Translations under genes and position numbers: made by a program
The notes under the pieces: model-generated
Told to the model about the DNA's origin: nothing
Database searches by the model: none
What the model saw: the letters and a program-made list of their open reading frames with translations, nothing else
NCBI RefSeq assembly: GCF_042657165.1
Contig: NZ_JBHSNJ010000012.1
Span: 496,001-560,000 of the forward strand
Length of the DNA: 64,000 bases
From: Agrilutibacter niabensis
GTDB lineage: Bacteria > Pseudomonadota > Gammaproteobacteria > Xanthomonadales > Xanthomonadaceae
Reading direction: 5' to 3'
Shown here: positions 45,695 to 52,030 of the stretch, one piece after another
Layout of the letters: each line of letters begins with the position of its first letter
Position numbering within the stretch: the first letter of the stretch is position 1

Positions 45695-45754
45695 GCATAA
45701 CTACTCATTGCAGCCGAAGCCGCTTCGCGGCTCGGCTAAATTCGAGCGTTAGGG
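45695..45754 (+). repeat. attC 1 (diverged)
   Basis: Left core GCATAAC, hairpin core CCGAAGCCGCTTCGCGGCTCGG, right core GTTAGGG. Flanking positions (TACTCATTGC, TAAATTCGAGC) differ from the other eleven sites, so it is the oldest or a foreign copy. Confidence 0.85.
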
Positions 45755-45757
45755 CGC

Positions 45758-46258
45758 ATGAGACACATCTTCGCCATCCTGTTTCTAGTTCTCTGTGCCT
45801 GTAGTCGCACGGAGAACTCCACGCCCCCGCTATTGCCTGCCTTCGACGGCTATAGCTGTCCCAACCTACCTAGTGATTCCGGCTATTCGGTTCAGGCGCA
45901 GCTAGGCCCTGATTACACAATTTGCACGCTGACTCCGCTCCGGGCCGGACTCCTTCCCGCAGAGATCCTCGTCGGTGGGCACTGGTCCTTGCCCGACAAC
46001 ACTCGGTTTGCCGGATTTTCAAAAACTCCAATCGGCTACGTGGCCTGGTTTTATGGCGTGAGGGACAACTCGGTACGTGAGCGCATGGCATTCCTGCCAA
46101 CCGGACTTGATCGCCCATCGGACGTGCTACTGGTCATTTACGGCGGCAGCTTGCAGGAAGTCACATTGCAGCGAGAGCCACTGCTCGCGGCGGTTGTTCG
46201 CGCTAGCATGCGCCCTAACAATTCATTCAAGCCGAAGCCGCTTCGCGGCTCGGCTTAA
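45758..46258 (+). CDS. Cassette 1: putative lipoprotein
   Basis: A 166-residue protein with a lipoprotein signal (FAILFLVLCACS; lipobox ending at Cys) and a mature part of about 140 residues of unknown family (GYSCPNLPSDSGYSVQAQLG, PIGYVAWFYGVRD). The last 13 residues, NNSFKPKPLRGSA, are encoded by attC 2, so the recombination site adds a tail to the protein. The ATG lies 3 bp after attC 1 and no Shine-Dalgarno sequence is evident. The cassette begins TTAGGG and ends with CCCTAAC, which match each other. Confidence 0.75.
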   Translation: MRHIFAILFLVLCACSRTENSTPPLLPAFDGYSCPNLPSDSGYSVQAQLGPDYTICTLTPLRAGLLPAEILVGGHWSLPDNTRFAGFSKTPIGYVAWFYGVRDNSVRERMAFLPTGLDRPSDVLLVIYGGSLQEVTLQREPLLAAVVRASMRPNNSFKPKPLRGSA

Positions 46259-46272
46259 TTCAGGCGTTAGAG
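46213..46272 (+). repeat. attC 2
   Basis: Left core CCCTAAC, 12-bp hairpin stem with one extra A on the top strand, right core GTTAGAG. The left core is the complement of the start of cassette 1. Confidence 0.93.
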
Positions 46273-46282
46273 GGCTATCCAA

Positions 46283-46717
46283 TTGTCTAGCACTCCGCAG
46301 GCAAAGCGTCTCGTTACTCTTTTGCGCCAGCACGGCGTTGACCGCCAATCAGCTTCTGGCCTGGCCGCTTGGTCAGCGTTTAAGGACTTCGGAAGAGAGC
46401 TGTTTGGGTCGAGTGGCATCGGCCTGCTATTTCAGGTGGGCACTTACGACTTCACTGGCAGACCGCTCTTCTACTTCGATCCGGTGTGCCAGTTCGAGAT
46501 CACCGATTCGGATGGAGACCATGACCACTTCGAGCAACTGCATTGCGAGCTGACCTGCGTGCCTGACGACTCGGTCATTGGCGTAGAGGCCTCGCTGTGG
46601 TCCTTTGACTACCCTACAGCGGATGCGTTCTATAGGGCCGTGGAAGCTCTGCCTGCTTTCCAAACAGCGGCCCGGCGATTGGATTACGATCTTGCCGTTA
46701 GCCATGAGGCCGTCTAG
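46283..46717 (+). CDS. Cassette 2: hypothetical acidic protein
   Basis: A 144-residue soluble, acidic protein starting with TTG at 46283. Visible features are RQHGVDRQSASGLAAWSAFKDFGRE near the N terminus (a helical region) and YFDPVCQFEITDSDGDHDHFE. No signal peptide, membrane helix or known family was recognised. The cassette starts with the unusual TTAGAG and its 3' core is CTCTAAC, an exact complement, which confirms its borders. Confidence 0.65.
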   Translation: MSSTPQAKRLVTLLRQHGVDRQSASGLAAWSAFKDFGRELFGSSGIGLLFQVGTYDFTGRPLFYFDPVCQFEITDSDGDHDHFEQLHCELTCVPDDSVIGVEASLWSFDYPTADAFYRAVEALPAFQTAARRLDYDLAVSHEAV

Positions 46718-46723
46718 TACGCC

Positions 46724-46783
46724 CTCTAACAATTCATTCAAGCCGAAGCCGCTTCGCGGCTCGGCTTAATTCAGGCGTTAGGC
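46724..46783 (+). repeat. attC 3
   Basis: Left core CTCTAAC (matching the GTTAGAG that starts cassette 2), standard hairpin, right core GTTAGGC. Confidence 0.93.
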
Positions 46784-46798
46784 CGCAGGACTAGCTCG

Positions 46799-47113
46799 AT
46801 GTCATTCAAGCCGAGAACTACCAAGCTTGTCCTTGTGGTGTTACTCGGCATCGTATTGCTAGCTTGGCTTAGCGTTCCCGCTCCGTGGTCAACCCCCCGC
46901 GTACTAAGGGGGACAGTGATCCATTCCGATCTAGTCCTAGGCAGCAAGGTTAGGGGCGGGTCAAAGGGGTCCATCTCAGTGCATCTGGAGGATGGCTCCG
47001 TGGTTTGGCTCTCGACGTCCCGATCTACGCTCCCGCCAGTGTCCACGTCGGTTCTAGTCGAGGAGCGCCATGGCTTGTTCGGGCAGCGCCTTGTTGCGCT
47101 TGTCGGCAGGTAG
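46799..47113 (+). CDS. Cassette 3: small single-helix membrane protein
   Basis: A 104-residue protein with an N-terminal signal anchor (LVLVVLLGIVLLAWLSV) and an exported domain of about 75 residues with short beta-like strands (LRGTVIHSDLVLGSKV, GSISVHLEDGSVVWLS). The strand pattern resembles an OB- or SH3-like barrel, but no family was recognised. The ATG is 15 bp after attC 3. Confidence 0.65.
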   Translation: MSFKPRTTKLVLVVLLGIVLLAWLSVPAPWSTPRVLRGTVIHSDLVLGSKVRGGSKGSISVHLEDGSVVWLSTSRSTLPPVSTSVLVEERHGLFGQRLVALVGR

Positions 47114-47131
47114 GTCCAGCGGTCGGCTGCG

Positions 47132-47191
47132 GCCTAACAATTCATTCAAGCCGAAGCCGCTTCGCGGCTCGGCTTAATTCAGGCGTTAGGG
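47132..47191 (+). repeat. attC 4
   Basis: Left core GCCTAAC, standard hairpin, right core GTTAGGG. Confidence 0.95.
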
Positions 47192-47200
47192 CGCACACCA

Positions 47201-47842
47201 ATGGTCACGCGATCCATGGATGAAGTACGTGCCGGTTACATCTCCGCAATGGGAGACGAGCTTGGCGCCAGCTTCTACGAGCTCTACCGGAAGCTTGTAG
47301 AGCTTCACATCCTCTGGCAGCAGTACCGCCAGCTGTTTGGCGACAACCCAGACACCGTTCATTTGCTCAATCGGACCTCTGGCCTGTTCTTCAAAATCGT
47401 CCAAGACAAGCTCTGGGACAGCGTCCTATTGGGAGTCTCGCGGATGACGGACCCGCCAGCCACGGGAAGGAACAAGAACCTAACGATCCAGTCTCTGCCC
47501 CCATTGATTGCCGATTCCGACTTGCGGGACGAGGTGCAGGAACTTTGTGATAAGGCGCTGGCTGCGGCAGAGTTCGCGCGTGAGCATCGGAACAAACGTA
47601 TCGCCCATCAGGATCACAACTATCTCAGCAATCGCAGCTCCAATCCGCTCAGCGGCATTAGCAGGACGCTAGTTGAGGAGATGCTTACCGCACTAAGAAC
47701 TGTTCTGAATCGCCTCGATAGGCATTTCCGAGACAGCACTGTCATGTATGAGGACTTCGTGGATGAGAGTGGAGCAAGGCTCCTGGTCCACAAGCTGAAA
47801 AAGCTGGAGCAACTGCAGGGTGCTGCGGCAAGTGCGCCCTAA
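47201..47842 (+). CDS. Cassette 4: HEPN/AbiU2-like protein, putative abortive-infection factor
   Basis: A 213-residue, mostly helical soluble protein. An N-terminal part with FYELYRKLVELHILWQQYRQ, a central DSVLLGVSRMTDPPATGR followed by NLTIQSLPPLI, and the motif REHRNKRIAHQD fit the AbiU2-type HEPN domain. RNKRIAH matches the HEPN RNase motif R-x4-6-H. HEPN proteins of this kind are often RNases in abortive infection or toxin-antitoxin systems; an antitoxin partner is not evident. Its TAA stop is the TAA of the attC 5 core. The family call rests on motif recognition, without a search. Confidence 0.65.
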   Translation: MVTRSMDEVRAGYISAMGDELGASFYELYRKLVELHILWQQYRQLFGDNPDTVHLLNRTSGLFFKIVQDKLWDSVLLGVSRMTDPPATGRNKNLTIQSLPPLIADSDLRDEVQELCDKALAAAEFAREHRNKRIAHQDHNYLSNRSSNPLSGISRTLVEEMLTALRTVLNRLDRHFRDSTVMYEDFVDESGARLLVHKLKKLEQLQGAAASAP

Positions 47843-47896
47843 CAATTCATTCAAGCCGAAGCCGCTTCGCGGCTCGGCTTAATTCAGGCGTTAGGC
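47837..47896 (+). repeat. attC 5
   Basis: Left core CCCTAAC (complement of the GTTAGGG that starts cassette 4), standard hairpin, right core GTTAGGC. Confidence 0.95.
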
Positions 47897-47900
47897 ACCA

Positions 47901-48182
47901 ATGGTAGCAATCCGGAAATTTGTGGGGCTTAACTCGCTCATCCTTGGCGCGATCGGCGTTTCAGCAGTTGCGACTGCTGCCCTAGTCGCCTTGCCTGGTA
48001 ACTTGGTCGCCTGGCAAATTGGCTCATGGGCCCTCGCATTTGCACTGCTCGCCCTGCTGGCTCTTGTCCTCGTTTCCGGCTACTCGCTGGCCACTAATCG
48101 GGCGTCTAGAGACTGGAGGCGGATCGTGTGCTTTCTGCTGGGTCTTTCTTGCATAGCGGTTATCGCCATCGGATCGCTCTAG
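47901..48182 (+). CDS. Cassette 5: small membrane protein with three helices
   Basis: A 93-residue hydrophobic protein with three predicted membrane helices (about residues 11-31, 40-63 and 74-92) separated by short loops; the second loop is basic (NRASRDWRR). No family was recognised. The ATG lies 4 bp after attC 5. Confidence 0.65.
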   Translation: MVAIRKFVGLNSLILGAIGVSAVATAALVALPGNLVAWQIGSWALAFALLALLALVLVSGYSLATNRASRDWRRIVCFLLGLSCIAVIAIGSL

Positions 48183-48232
48183 CCCATGGGCATCATCAGC
48201 AACAGCTCTCGGCTCCGGCACCACTGGTTGGT

Positions 48233-48292
48233 GCCTAACAATTCATTCAAGCCGAAGCCGCTTCGCGGCTCGGCTTAATTCAGGCGTTAGGC
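48233..48292 (+). repeat. attC 6
   Basis: Left core GCCTAAC, standard hairpin, right core GTTAGGC. Confidence 0.95.
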
Positions 48293-48296
48293 GCCC

Positions 48297-48638
48297 ATGG
48301 GAACCCCAACCATTTCCGGACATCAGGTCATAGCAACCTGGCGCGAGCGATGCGGCCAGTACGATCAGGCTCTGCGTAGGAACATGTTGCGCGCGCTGAT
48401 CGTGGCCGTCATCTCAGTTGTCGCGCTCATCGGCTTTGGCGCCAATCCGGCCGGCCCCATTTCACTGCTGTTTCTCGGCTGCGTCTTCTATTTCTTTATC
48501 TTGCGGATATTTTGGGCAGCTATTCTCATGTGCCCATGCTGCAATGATCCGCCACGGCCCATTGGAAAGTACACTCATCCACGGGGCGCAATCTCTTGTG
48601 AGCACTGCGGCTGTCAATTGGTGTCTTATGGACGGTGA
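48297..48638 (+). CDS. Cassette 6: membrane protein with C-terminal zinc-ribbon-like motif
   Basis: A 113-residue protein: a short N-terminal soluble part, two membrane helices (about residues 31-50 and 54-78), and a C-terminal cytoplasmic tail with MCPCCNDPP and CEHCGC, two cysteine pairs that could form a zinc ribbon. The start is 4 bp after attC 6. No family was recognised. Confidence 0.65.
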   Translation: MGTPTISGHQVIATWRERCGQYDQALRRNMLRALIVAVISVVALIGFGANPAGPISLLFLGCVFYFFILRIFWAAILMCPCCNDPPRPIGKYTHPRGAISCEHCGCQLVSYGR

Positions 48639-48647
48639 CGGGTGGGC

Positions 48648-48707
48648 ACCTAACAATTCATTCAAGCCGAAGCCGCTTCGCGGCTCGGCTTAATTCAGGC
48701 GTTAGGC
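48648..48707 (+). repeat. attC 7
   Basis: Left core ACCTAAC, standard hairpin, right core GTTAGGC. This is the only site whose left core is not the exact complement of its own cassette's start (one base off). Confidence 0.93.
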
Positions 48708-48740
48708 CGCTAGCCGAGCAACCAAGTCATTGAGGTTCTA

Positions 48741-48950
48741 ATGTTCTATCTCGGATTGGGACTTCTTCTCTTACTGGCCGGTTACAGTTTGGTCACAGGT
48801 GACTCAGGCTCAACACCGCTGGGCTCAAAGATTCCGTTCGATTTTGGCGAGTACAAGAACGTTGCTGGTGCTGCATTCCTGCTGGCCGGTATATTTCTGG
48901 CTTGGTTGGGCATCAAGACCTTGCGCGGACAAAACCCAAAAGATCAGTAA
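48741..48950 (+). CDS. Cassette 7: tiny two-helix membrane protein
   Basis: A 69-residue protein with two membrane helices (about residues 2-19 and 43-60) joined by a polar loop (GDSGSTPLGSKIPFDFGEYK). No family was recognised. The start is 33 bp after attC 7. Confidence 0.6.
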   Translation: MFYLGLGLLLLLAGYSLVTGDSGSTPLGSKIPFDFGEYKNVAGAAFLLAGIFLAWLGIKTLRGQNPKDQ

Positions 48951-48969
48951 CGGGTCGCTACGTGACGCG

Positions 48970-49029
48970 GCCTAACAATTCATTCAAGCCGAAACCGCTT
49001 CGCGGTTCGGCTTAATTCAGGCGTTAGGC
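48970..49029 (+). repeat. attC 8 (compensatory hairpin variant)
   Basis: Left core GCCTAAC, right core GTTAGGC. The hairpin reads CCGAAACCGCTTCGCGGTTCGG: G to A on one arm and C to T on the other relative to the other sites, which keeps the pairing intact. Confidence 0.95.
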
Positions 49030-49044
49030 GGGCGGAGAAAGTAG

Positions 49045-49341
49045 ATGGGGACCTGGATGATCGTCGGGCTAGGACTACTCGCTGGCCTTAACTTGCTGGC
49101 CACGGCCGCAGTAGTGCGGTCGCCCTGCCTGCGCCTCTCTCAGCGAGTGGTTCAAATTTCGATCGTTTGGCTCCTACCTCTCGTTGGAGCAATCGTCATC
49201 TGGAGCTTTCTCGTCGCTGATCGCTCAGCGCGGTTTGAGGGCACAGACTCAGACCTGCAGACTTACGCCGGAGACATAACTACCCTAGATCAGGGGCCAA
49301 GCCCATGCGGCTGTTCTGGGTCGGGTGGGAGCGATGACTAG
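49045..49341 (+). CDS. Cassette 8: two-helix membrane protein with Cys/Gly-rich tail
   Basis: A 98-residue protein with two membrane helices (about residues 4-24 and 38-57) and a polar C-terminal tail of about 40 residues ending in CGCSGSGGSDD. The short helix-helix-tail layout resembles PLDc_N-type anchors, but no certain family call is made. Confidence 0.62.
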   Translation: MGTWMIVGLGLLAGLNLLATAAVVRSPCLRLSQRVVQISIVWLLPLVGAIVIWSFLVADRSARFEGTDSDLQTYAGDITTLDQGPSPCGCSGSGGSDD

Positions 49342-49347
49342 CCGCCC

Positions 49348-49407
49348 GCCTAACAATTCATTCAAGCCGAAGCCGCTTCGCGGCTCGGCTTAATTCTGGC
49401 GTTAGGC
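49348..49407 (+). repeat. attC 9
   Basis: Left core GCCTAAC, standard hairpin, TTCTGGC in place of TTCAGGC before the right core GTTAGGC. Confidence 0.95.
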
Positions 49408-49413
49408 CGCTCA

Positions 49414-49785
49414 ATGACCAATGCAGCGCAGTTGAAAGAGATTGCCCAAGAGCTGAGGCGGCTTCAGCAATCCTCTCCCGTCAGTCGTGATGGCTTAGAT
49501 GCTTGGTACGCTGATGGCCGCCGCTTTGTGGAGTGGCAGCACTCCAAATTTCCTGACGTAAGGCTACCTCCCCAGGTAATGTTTTACCTGCATGACGCAG
49601 ATCTGAGAGTCAAAGATTCGGAGTATCGGATGGCTCAGGACGAGGCCTTAGGCGAGATCATCGTCAGCCTGGAAAACGGATCAGTTCCAGAGTCGAGCGG
49701 CGGCCTTTCCTTGTCATTCCATCCCCGGTGGCTCGGTGCCGTTGCTCTGGTTGTTGTAGCAATCATCTACTGGGTCACGCGGTGA
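49414..49785 (+). CDS. Cassette 9: tail-anchored hypothetical protein
   Basis: A 123-residue protein with a soluble, helical N-terminal domain of about 100 residues (QLKEIAQELRRLQQ, LPPQVMFYLHDADLRVKD) and one C-terminal membrane helix (WLGAVALVVVAIIYWV). This is a tail-anchored layout. No family was recognised. Confidence 0.63.
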   Translation: MTNAAQLKEIAQELRRLQQSSPVSRDGLDAWYADGRRFVEWQHSKFPDVRLPPQVMFYLHDADLRVKDSEYRMAQDEALGEIIVSLENGSVPESSGGLSLSFHPRWLGAVALVVVAIIYWVTR

Positions 49786-49789
49786 CGCG

Positions 49790-49849
49790 GCCTAACAATT
49801 CATTCAAGCCGAAGCCGCTTCGCGGCTCGGCTTAATTCAGGCGTTAGGG
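49790..49849 (+). repeat. attC 10
   Basis: Left core GCCTAAC, standard hairpin, right core GTTAGGG. Confidence 0.95.
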
Positions 49850-49855
49850 CGCTCA

Positions 49856-50299
49856 ATGAACTTTCTCAACAAGTTGCTAGGAAACAACAAGCATCTTCCC
49901 GCAGCATTGTCCGCGCACGAGGCCATACAACAAGTACGGATGGGCCGGTTGTCTATTCACGAAATGTTGGCCAACTTGGCAGAGAGCTCTTTATTCGTTC
50001 CTCTAGCCTCCCCGCCCGAGATGGACGGCGAGGCAATTAGAGCTTGGAAGCCGTCTACTGTTTCAAAGGCAGATGGATCGCAATGGATTGTAGCGTTCAC
50101 CAGTCCGGACCTAGCATCGCAGTTCTGCAAACAGGCGCCTGCCTATTCGTATGGTTTGAGCGTAGGAACCAAGTGGCTGCTCCAAGCTCTCCCCCCAGGT
50201 CATGGCATCGTGATCAACATTGGCACTGCACAAGGCTTTGAGTGGAACGCGGCTGGGATCGCTGAGTACAAAGCAAGGGTGTCGCAGGGCGCGCCCTAA
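49856..50299 (+). CDS. Cassette 10: SseB-like protein
   Basis: A 147-residue soluble protein. The order of IHEMLANLAESSLFVPLASPP, WIVAFTSPDLASQFC and the C-terminal LLQALPPGHGIVINIGTAQG matches the N-terminal domain of SseB-family proteins, in which a strand set with VP, an FTS/FTD turn and a final GlvvNp-type strand are conserved. The function of this family outside secretion chaperones is unclear. The stop codon TAA lies in the attC 11 core. Confidence 0.65.
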   Translation: MNFLNKLLGNNKHLPAALSAHEAIQQVRMGRLSIHEMLANLAESSLFVPLASPPEMDGEAIRAWKPSTVSKADGSQWIVAFTSPDLASQFCKQAPAYSYGLSVGTKWLLQALPPGHGIVINIGTAQGFEWNAAGIAEYKARVSQGAP

Positions 50300-50353
50300 C
50301 AATTCATTCAAGCCGAAGCCGCTTCGCGGCTCGGCTTAATTCAGGCGTTAGGC
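50294..50353 (+). repeat. attC 11
   Basis: Left core CCCTAAC (complement of the GTTAGGG that starts cassette 10), standard hairpin, right core GTTAGGC. Confidence 0.95.
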
Positions 50354-50357
50354 CCGC

Positions 50358-50696
50358 ATGGCACGTAATCTCTACTGTTGGCGCTGTGACATGGTTCTTC
50401 CAATGCTTGAGGACCATGAGTGGGAGGTTGTTGCGCCTTTGCTCAGAGATAGCCTTTCTGAGCTGCAACGGTACCGCCAGGAGCATGACGTTTCTCTCGC
50501 TGAGGCTAAGGACCAGGTACTCGGCCTGGCCGCTCTGGACAAGTACCGCGAGCTAACCGGATTCAACGAGACAAATATCAACGCCCTCTGGCACCATCAC
50601 GTTAGTCTTTATGGCCCTCCGTGCACTTCTTGTGGCAAGCCTTTGCGCACTCCAAAGGCAAGTTTTTGCGCTGCTTGTGGCACGGTGCGGGCCTAA
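50358..50696 (+). CDS. Cassette 11: zinc-ribbon protein
   Basis: A 112-residue soluble protein with cysteine pairs at both ends: YCWRC near residue 7 and CTSCGKPL...SFCAACG at the C terminus. The first pair and the C-terminal pairs may bind two zinc ions. A helical middle (SLSELQRYRQEHDVSLAEAK) lies between. I believe this type is widespread among cassette and island hypotheticals. The stop codon is the TAA of the attC 12 core. Confidence 0.67.
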   Translation: MARNLYCWRCDMVLPMLEDHEWEVVAPLLRDSLSELQRYRQEHDVSLAEAKDQVLGLAALDKYRELTGFNETNINALWHHHVSLYGPPCTSCGKPLRTPKASFCAACGTVRA

Positions 50697-50750
50697 CAAT
50701 TCATTCAAGCCGAAGCCGCTTCGCGGCTCGGCTTAATTCGGGCGTTAGGC
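50691..50750 (+). repeat. attC 12 (last)
   Basis: Left core GCCTAAC, standard hairpin, TTCGGGC before the right core GTTAGGC. No attC follows the next cassette. Confidence 0.95.
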
Positions 50751-50772
50751 GCCACATCGAGTTTCCCAGAAC

Positions 50773-51132
50773 ATGAACGCTCAAGAATTTGTCGCAAGCT
50801 GGAGGGAGGAGAGAGACAACTATCTTGTCTCTTTGTTCGCTGGCTCCGGCCTCGCTGGGAAGCAGCTCAAGGAGATAGGCCTGAGTGACCCGCAAATAGC
50901 CCAAATGTGGCGGCTCCTGGACACTATTACAGCTGACGTTATGTACACGCTCCTGCTCGGCTTGGACGGATCCGCCAAACCGGCTGGGGCAGGCCCGCCG
51001 GAATTGTTGCTCTCTAGAAAATTAGAAATTCTTGCGGTTTTGCACAACGCGGCGGGGCGAGCGGTCTGGCCTTGGCGGAGGTGGACTTTGGCGCCCCCGC
51101 CCCTAGAGACCGAGACCACCTGGCATCAATAA
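50773..51132 (+). CDS. Cassette 12: hypothetical protein, probably 3'-truncated
   Basis: A 119-residue protein. The first 80 or so residues (EFVASWREERDNYL, IGLSDPQIAQMWRLLDTITA, LLLGLDGSA) look like a coherent cassette-type domain; the C-terminal 35 residues (RAVWPWRRWTLAPPPLE) are compositionally different. No attC is found before or after its stop, so the cassette has lost its 3' end and the reading frame may run into element sequence. No function is assigned. Confidence 0.55.
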   Translation: MNAQEFVASWREERDNYLVSLFAGSGLAGKQLKEIGLSDPQIAQMWRLLDTITADVMYTLLLGLDGSAKPAGAGPPELLLSRKLEILAVLHNAAGRAVWPWRRWTLAPPPLETETTWHQ

Positions 51133-51439
51133 TCAAAGAACCGAAATAATCCCTGCATGCGGAAACAGGCGATCAGGAGACGAGGCAGGCCAGAGATTCA
51201 GTCCGCCCCCGGGGGGCTATGAATTTCCAGCGGAAGTGGTTTCCGGACACCGGCAGCTACCGAAAACACGCGCATCCACAATTGGCGGGACGGCTACGAC
51301 CGTCATCCCCGTGGGCGACACAAAAAAACTACGGATTTAGATGTGCGAGTTGGAACGGCCGGTCATAGTGTCGCGACGCCCAGACTTCGCACCCCCTCCA
51401 TAGGGCTTCCCCTGCTGCCGCGCTCGCTGACAGCATCCC
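51133..51439. other. Non-coding junction between cassette array and satellite genes
   Basis: No gene, attC remnant or clear terminator was seen. It must contain the break point between the truncated last cassette and the satellite module. Confidence 0.4.
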
Positions 51440-52030
51440 TCACACAATGCCCATGCGCGCGACGAAAGCCAGAAGCAGGCGATCGCGTAACACTTGCTCG
51501 CTCCACCATGCTGCGCGCAGCTTTTCAAACGTCGCGCGCCGCATGCCCTTAGGGCGGCGAGGGGACATCCAAGCATCCGCCTTTTGCCCTAGTTGCGCGG
51601 CAATCTTCCGGCTGCGCCGCCAGCTTCGCGCGATTGCATCCTCAGCCTGCGATGGGTACACAAGCCGTGCGCACTTCCTGCATAGCGGCACACTCCACAG
51701 GTAAAGGATGGCTACGCGCTCGGTACATCGCGGGCATTGGAACCATGGCCGATTTCCGCCGTAATTGCATGGCGTCCTGGTGACGGCTACGCGCTGATCC
51801 ACGTCCCGCCATTTGCCGTGTCGGTCTTGGTAGCGATAGGACAGCCGCACATCATCGGGTGACGTTTCAAGTTTGATCGTCGCGCCGCTCAACCACTGCC
51901 ACGTCAGGCCGTAACGTGCGGACAGGTGGCCGTCCCGTTGCAGCTTCCGTACATCGACCTGCAACTTGCCCGCCGTCTTTGCATGCCATCCCGGCCGGCC
52001 AGCGCCGCAACGCATCCCGCCCCGGCTCAC
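51440..52030 (-). CDS. Zinc-ribbon protein of island/prophage type
   Basis: A 196-residue basic protein. After an N-terminal part (SARYGLTWQWLSGATIKLE, probably DNA-contacting) comes YGGNRPWFQCPRCTERVAILYL and PLCRKCARLVYPSQ, a four-cysteine zinc ribbon I associate with hypotheticals in Xanthomonad prophages and islands. The GTG start overlaps the previous gene's stop by 4 bp (GTGA). It is last in the replication operon; the role is unknown. Confidence 0.75.
   Translation of the reverse strand: MSRGGMRCGAGRPGWHAKTAGKLQVDVRKLQRDGHLSARYGLTWQWLSGATIKLETSPDDVRLSYRYQDRHGKWRDVDQRVAVTRTPCNYGGNRPWFQCPRCTERVAILYLWSVPLCRKCARLVYPSQAEDAIARSWRRSRKIAAQLGQKADAWMSPRRPKGMRRATFEKLRAAWWSEQVLRDRLLLAFVARMGIV

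Noticed and set aside
48418..48693. 91-codon frame overlapping cassette 6 and ending in the attC-encoded tail
   Set aside because: It overlaps the better-placed cassette 6 ORF in another frame; the tail arises simply because attC is open in that frame.
45695..50750. CRISPR array
   Set aside because: The repeats are 60 bp, palindromic and 322-705 bp apart, and the intervals hold ORFs of irregular length. attC cores and covarying cassette ends explain them better.
45695..50750. REP/BIME-type repeat cluster
   Set aside because: REP elements lie in either orientation between unrelated genes. Here all copies have one orientation, carry GTTRRRY/RYYYAAC cores, and show within-cassette core matching.
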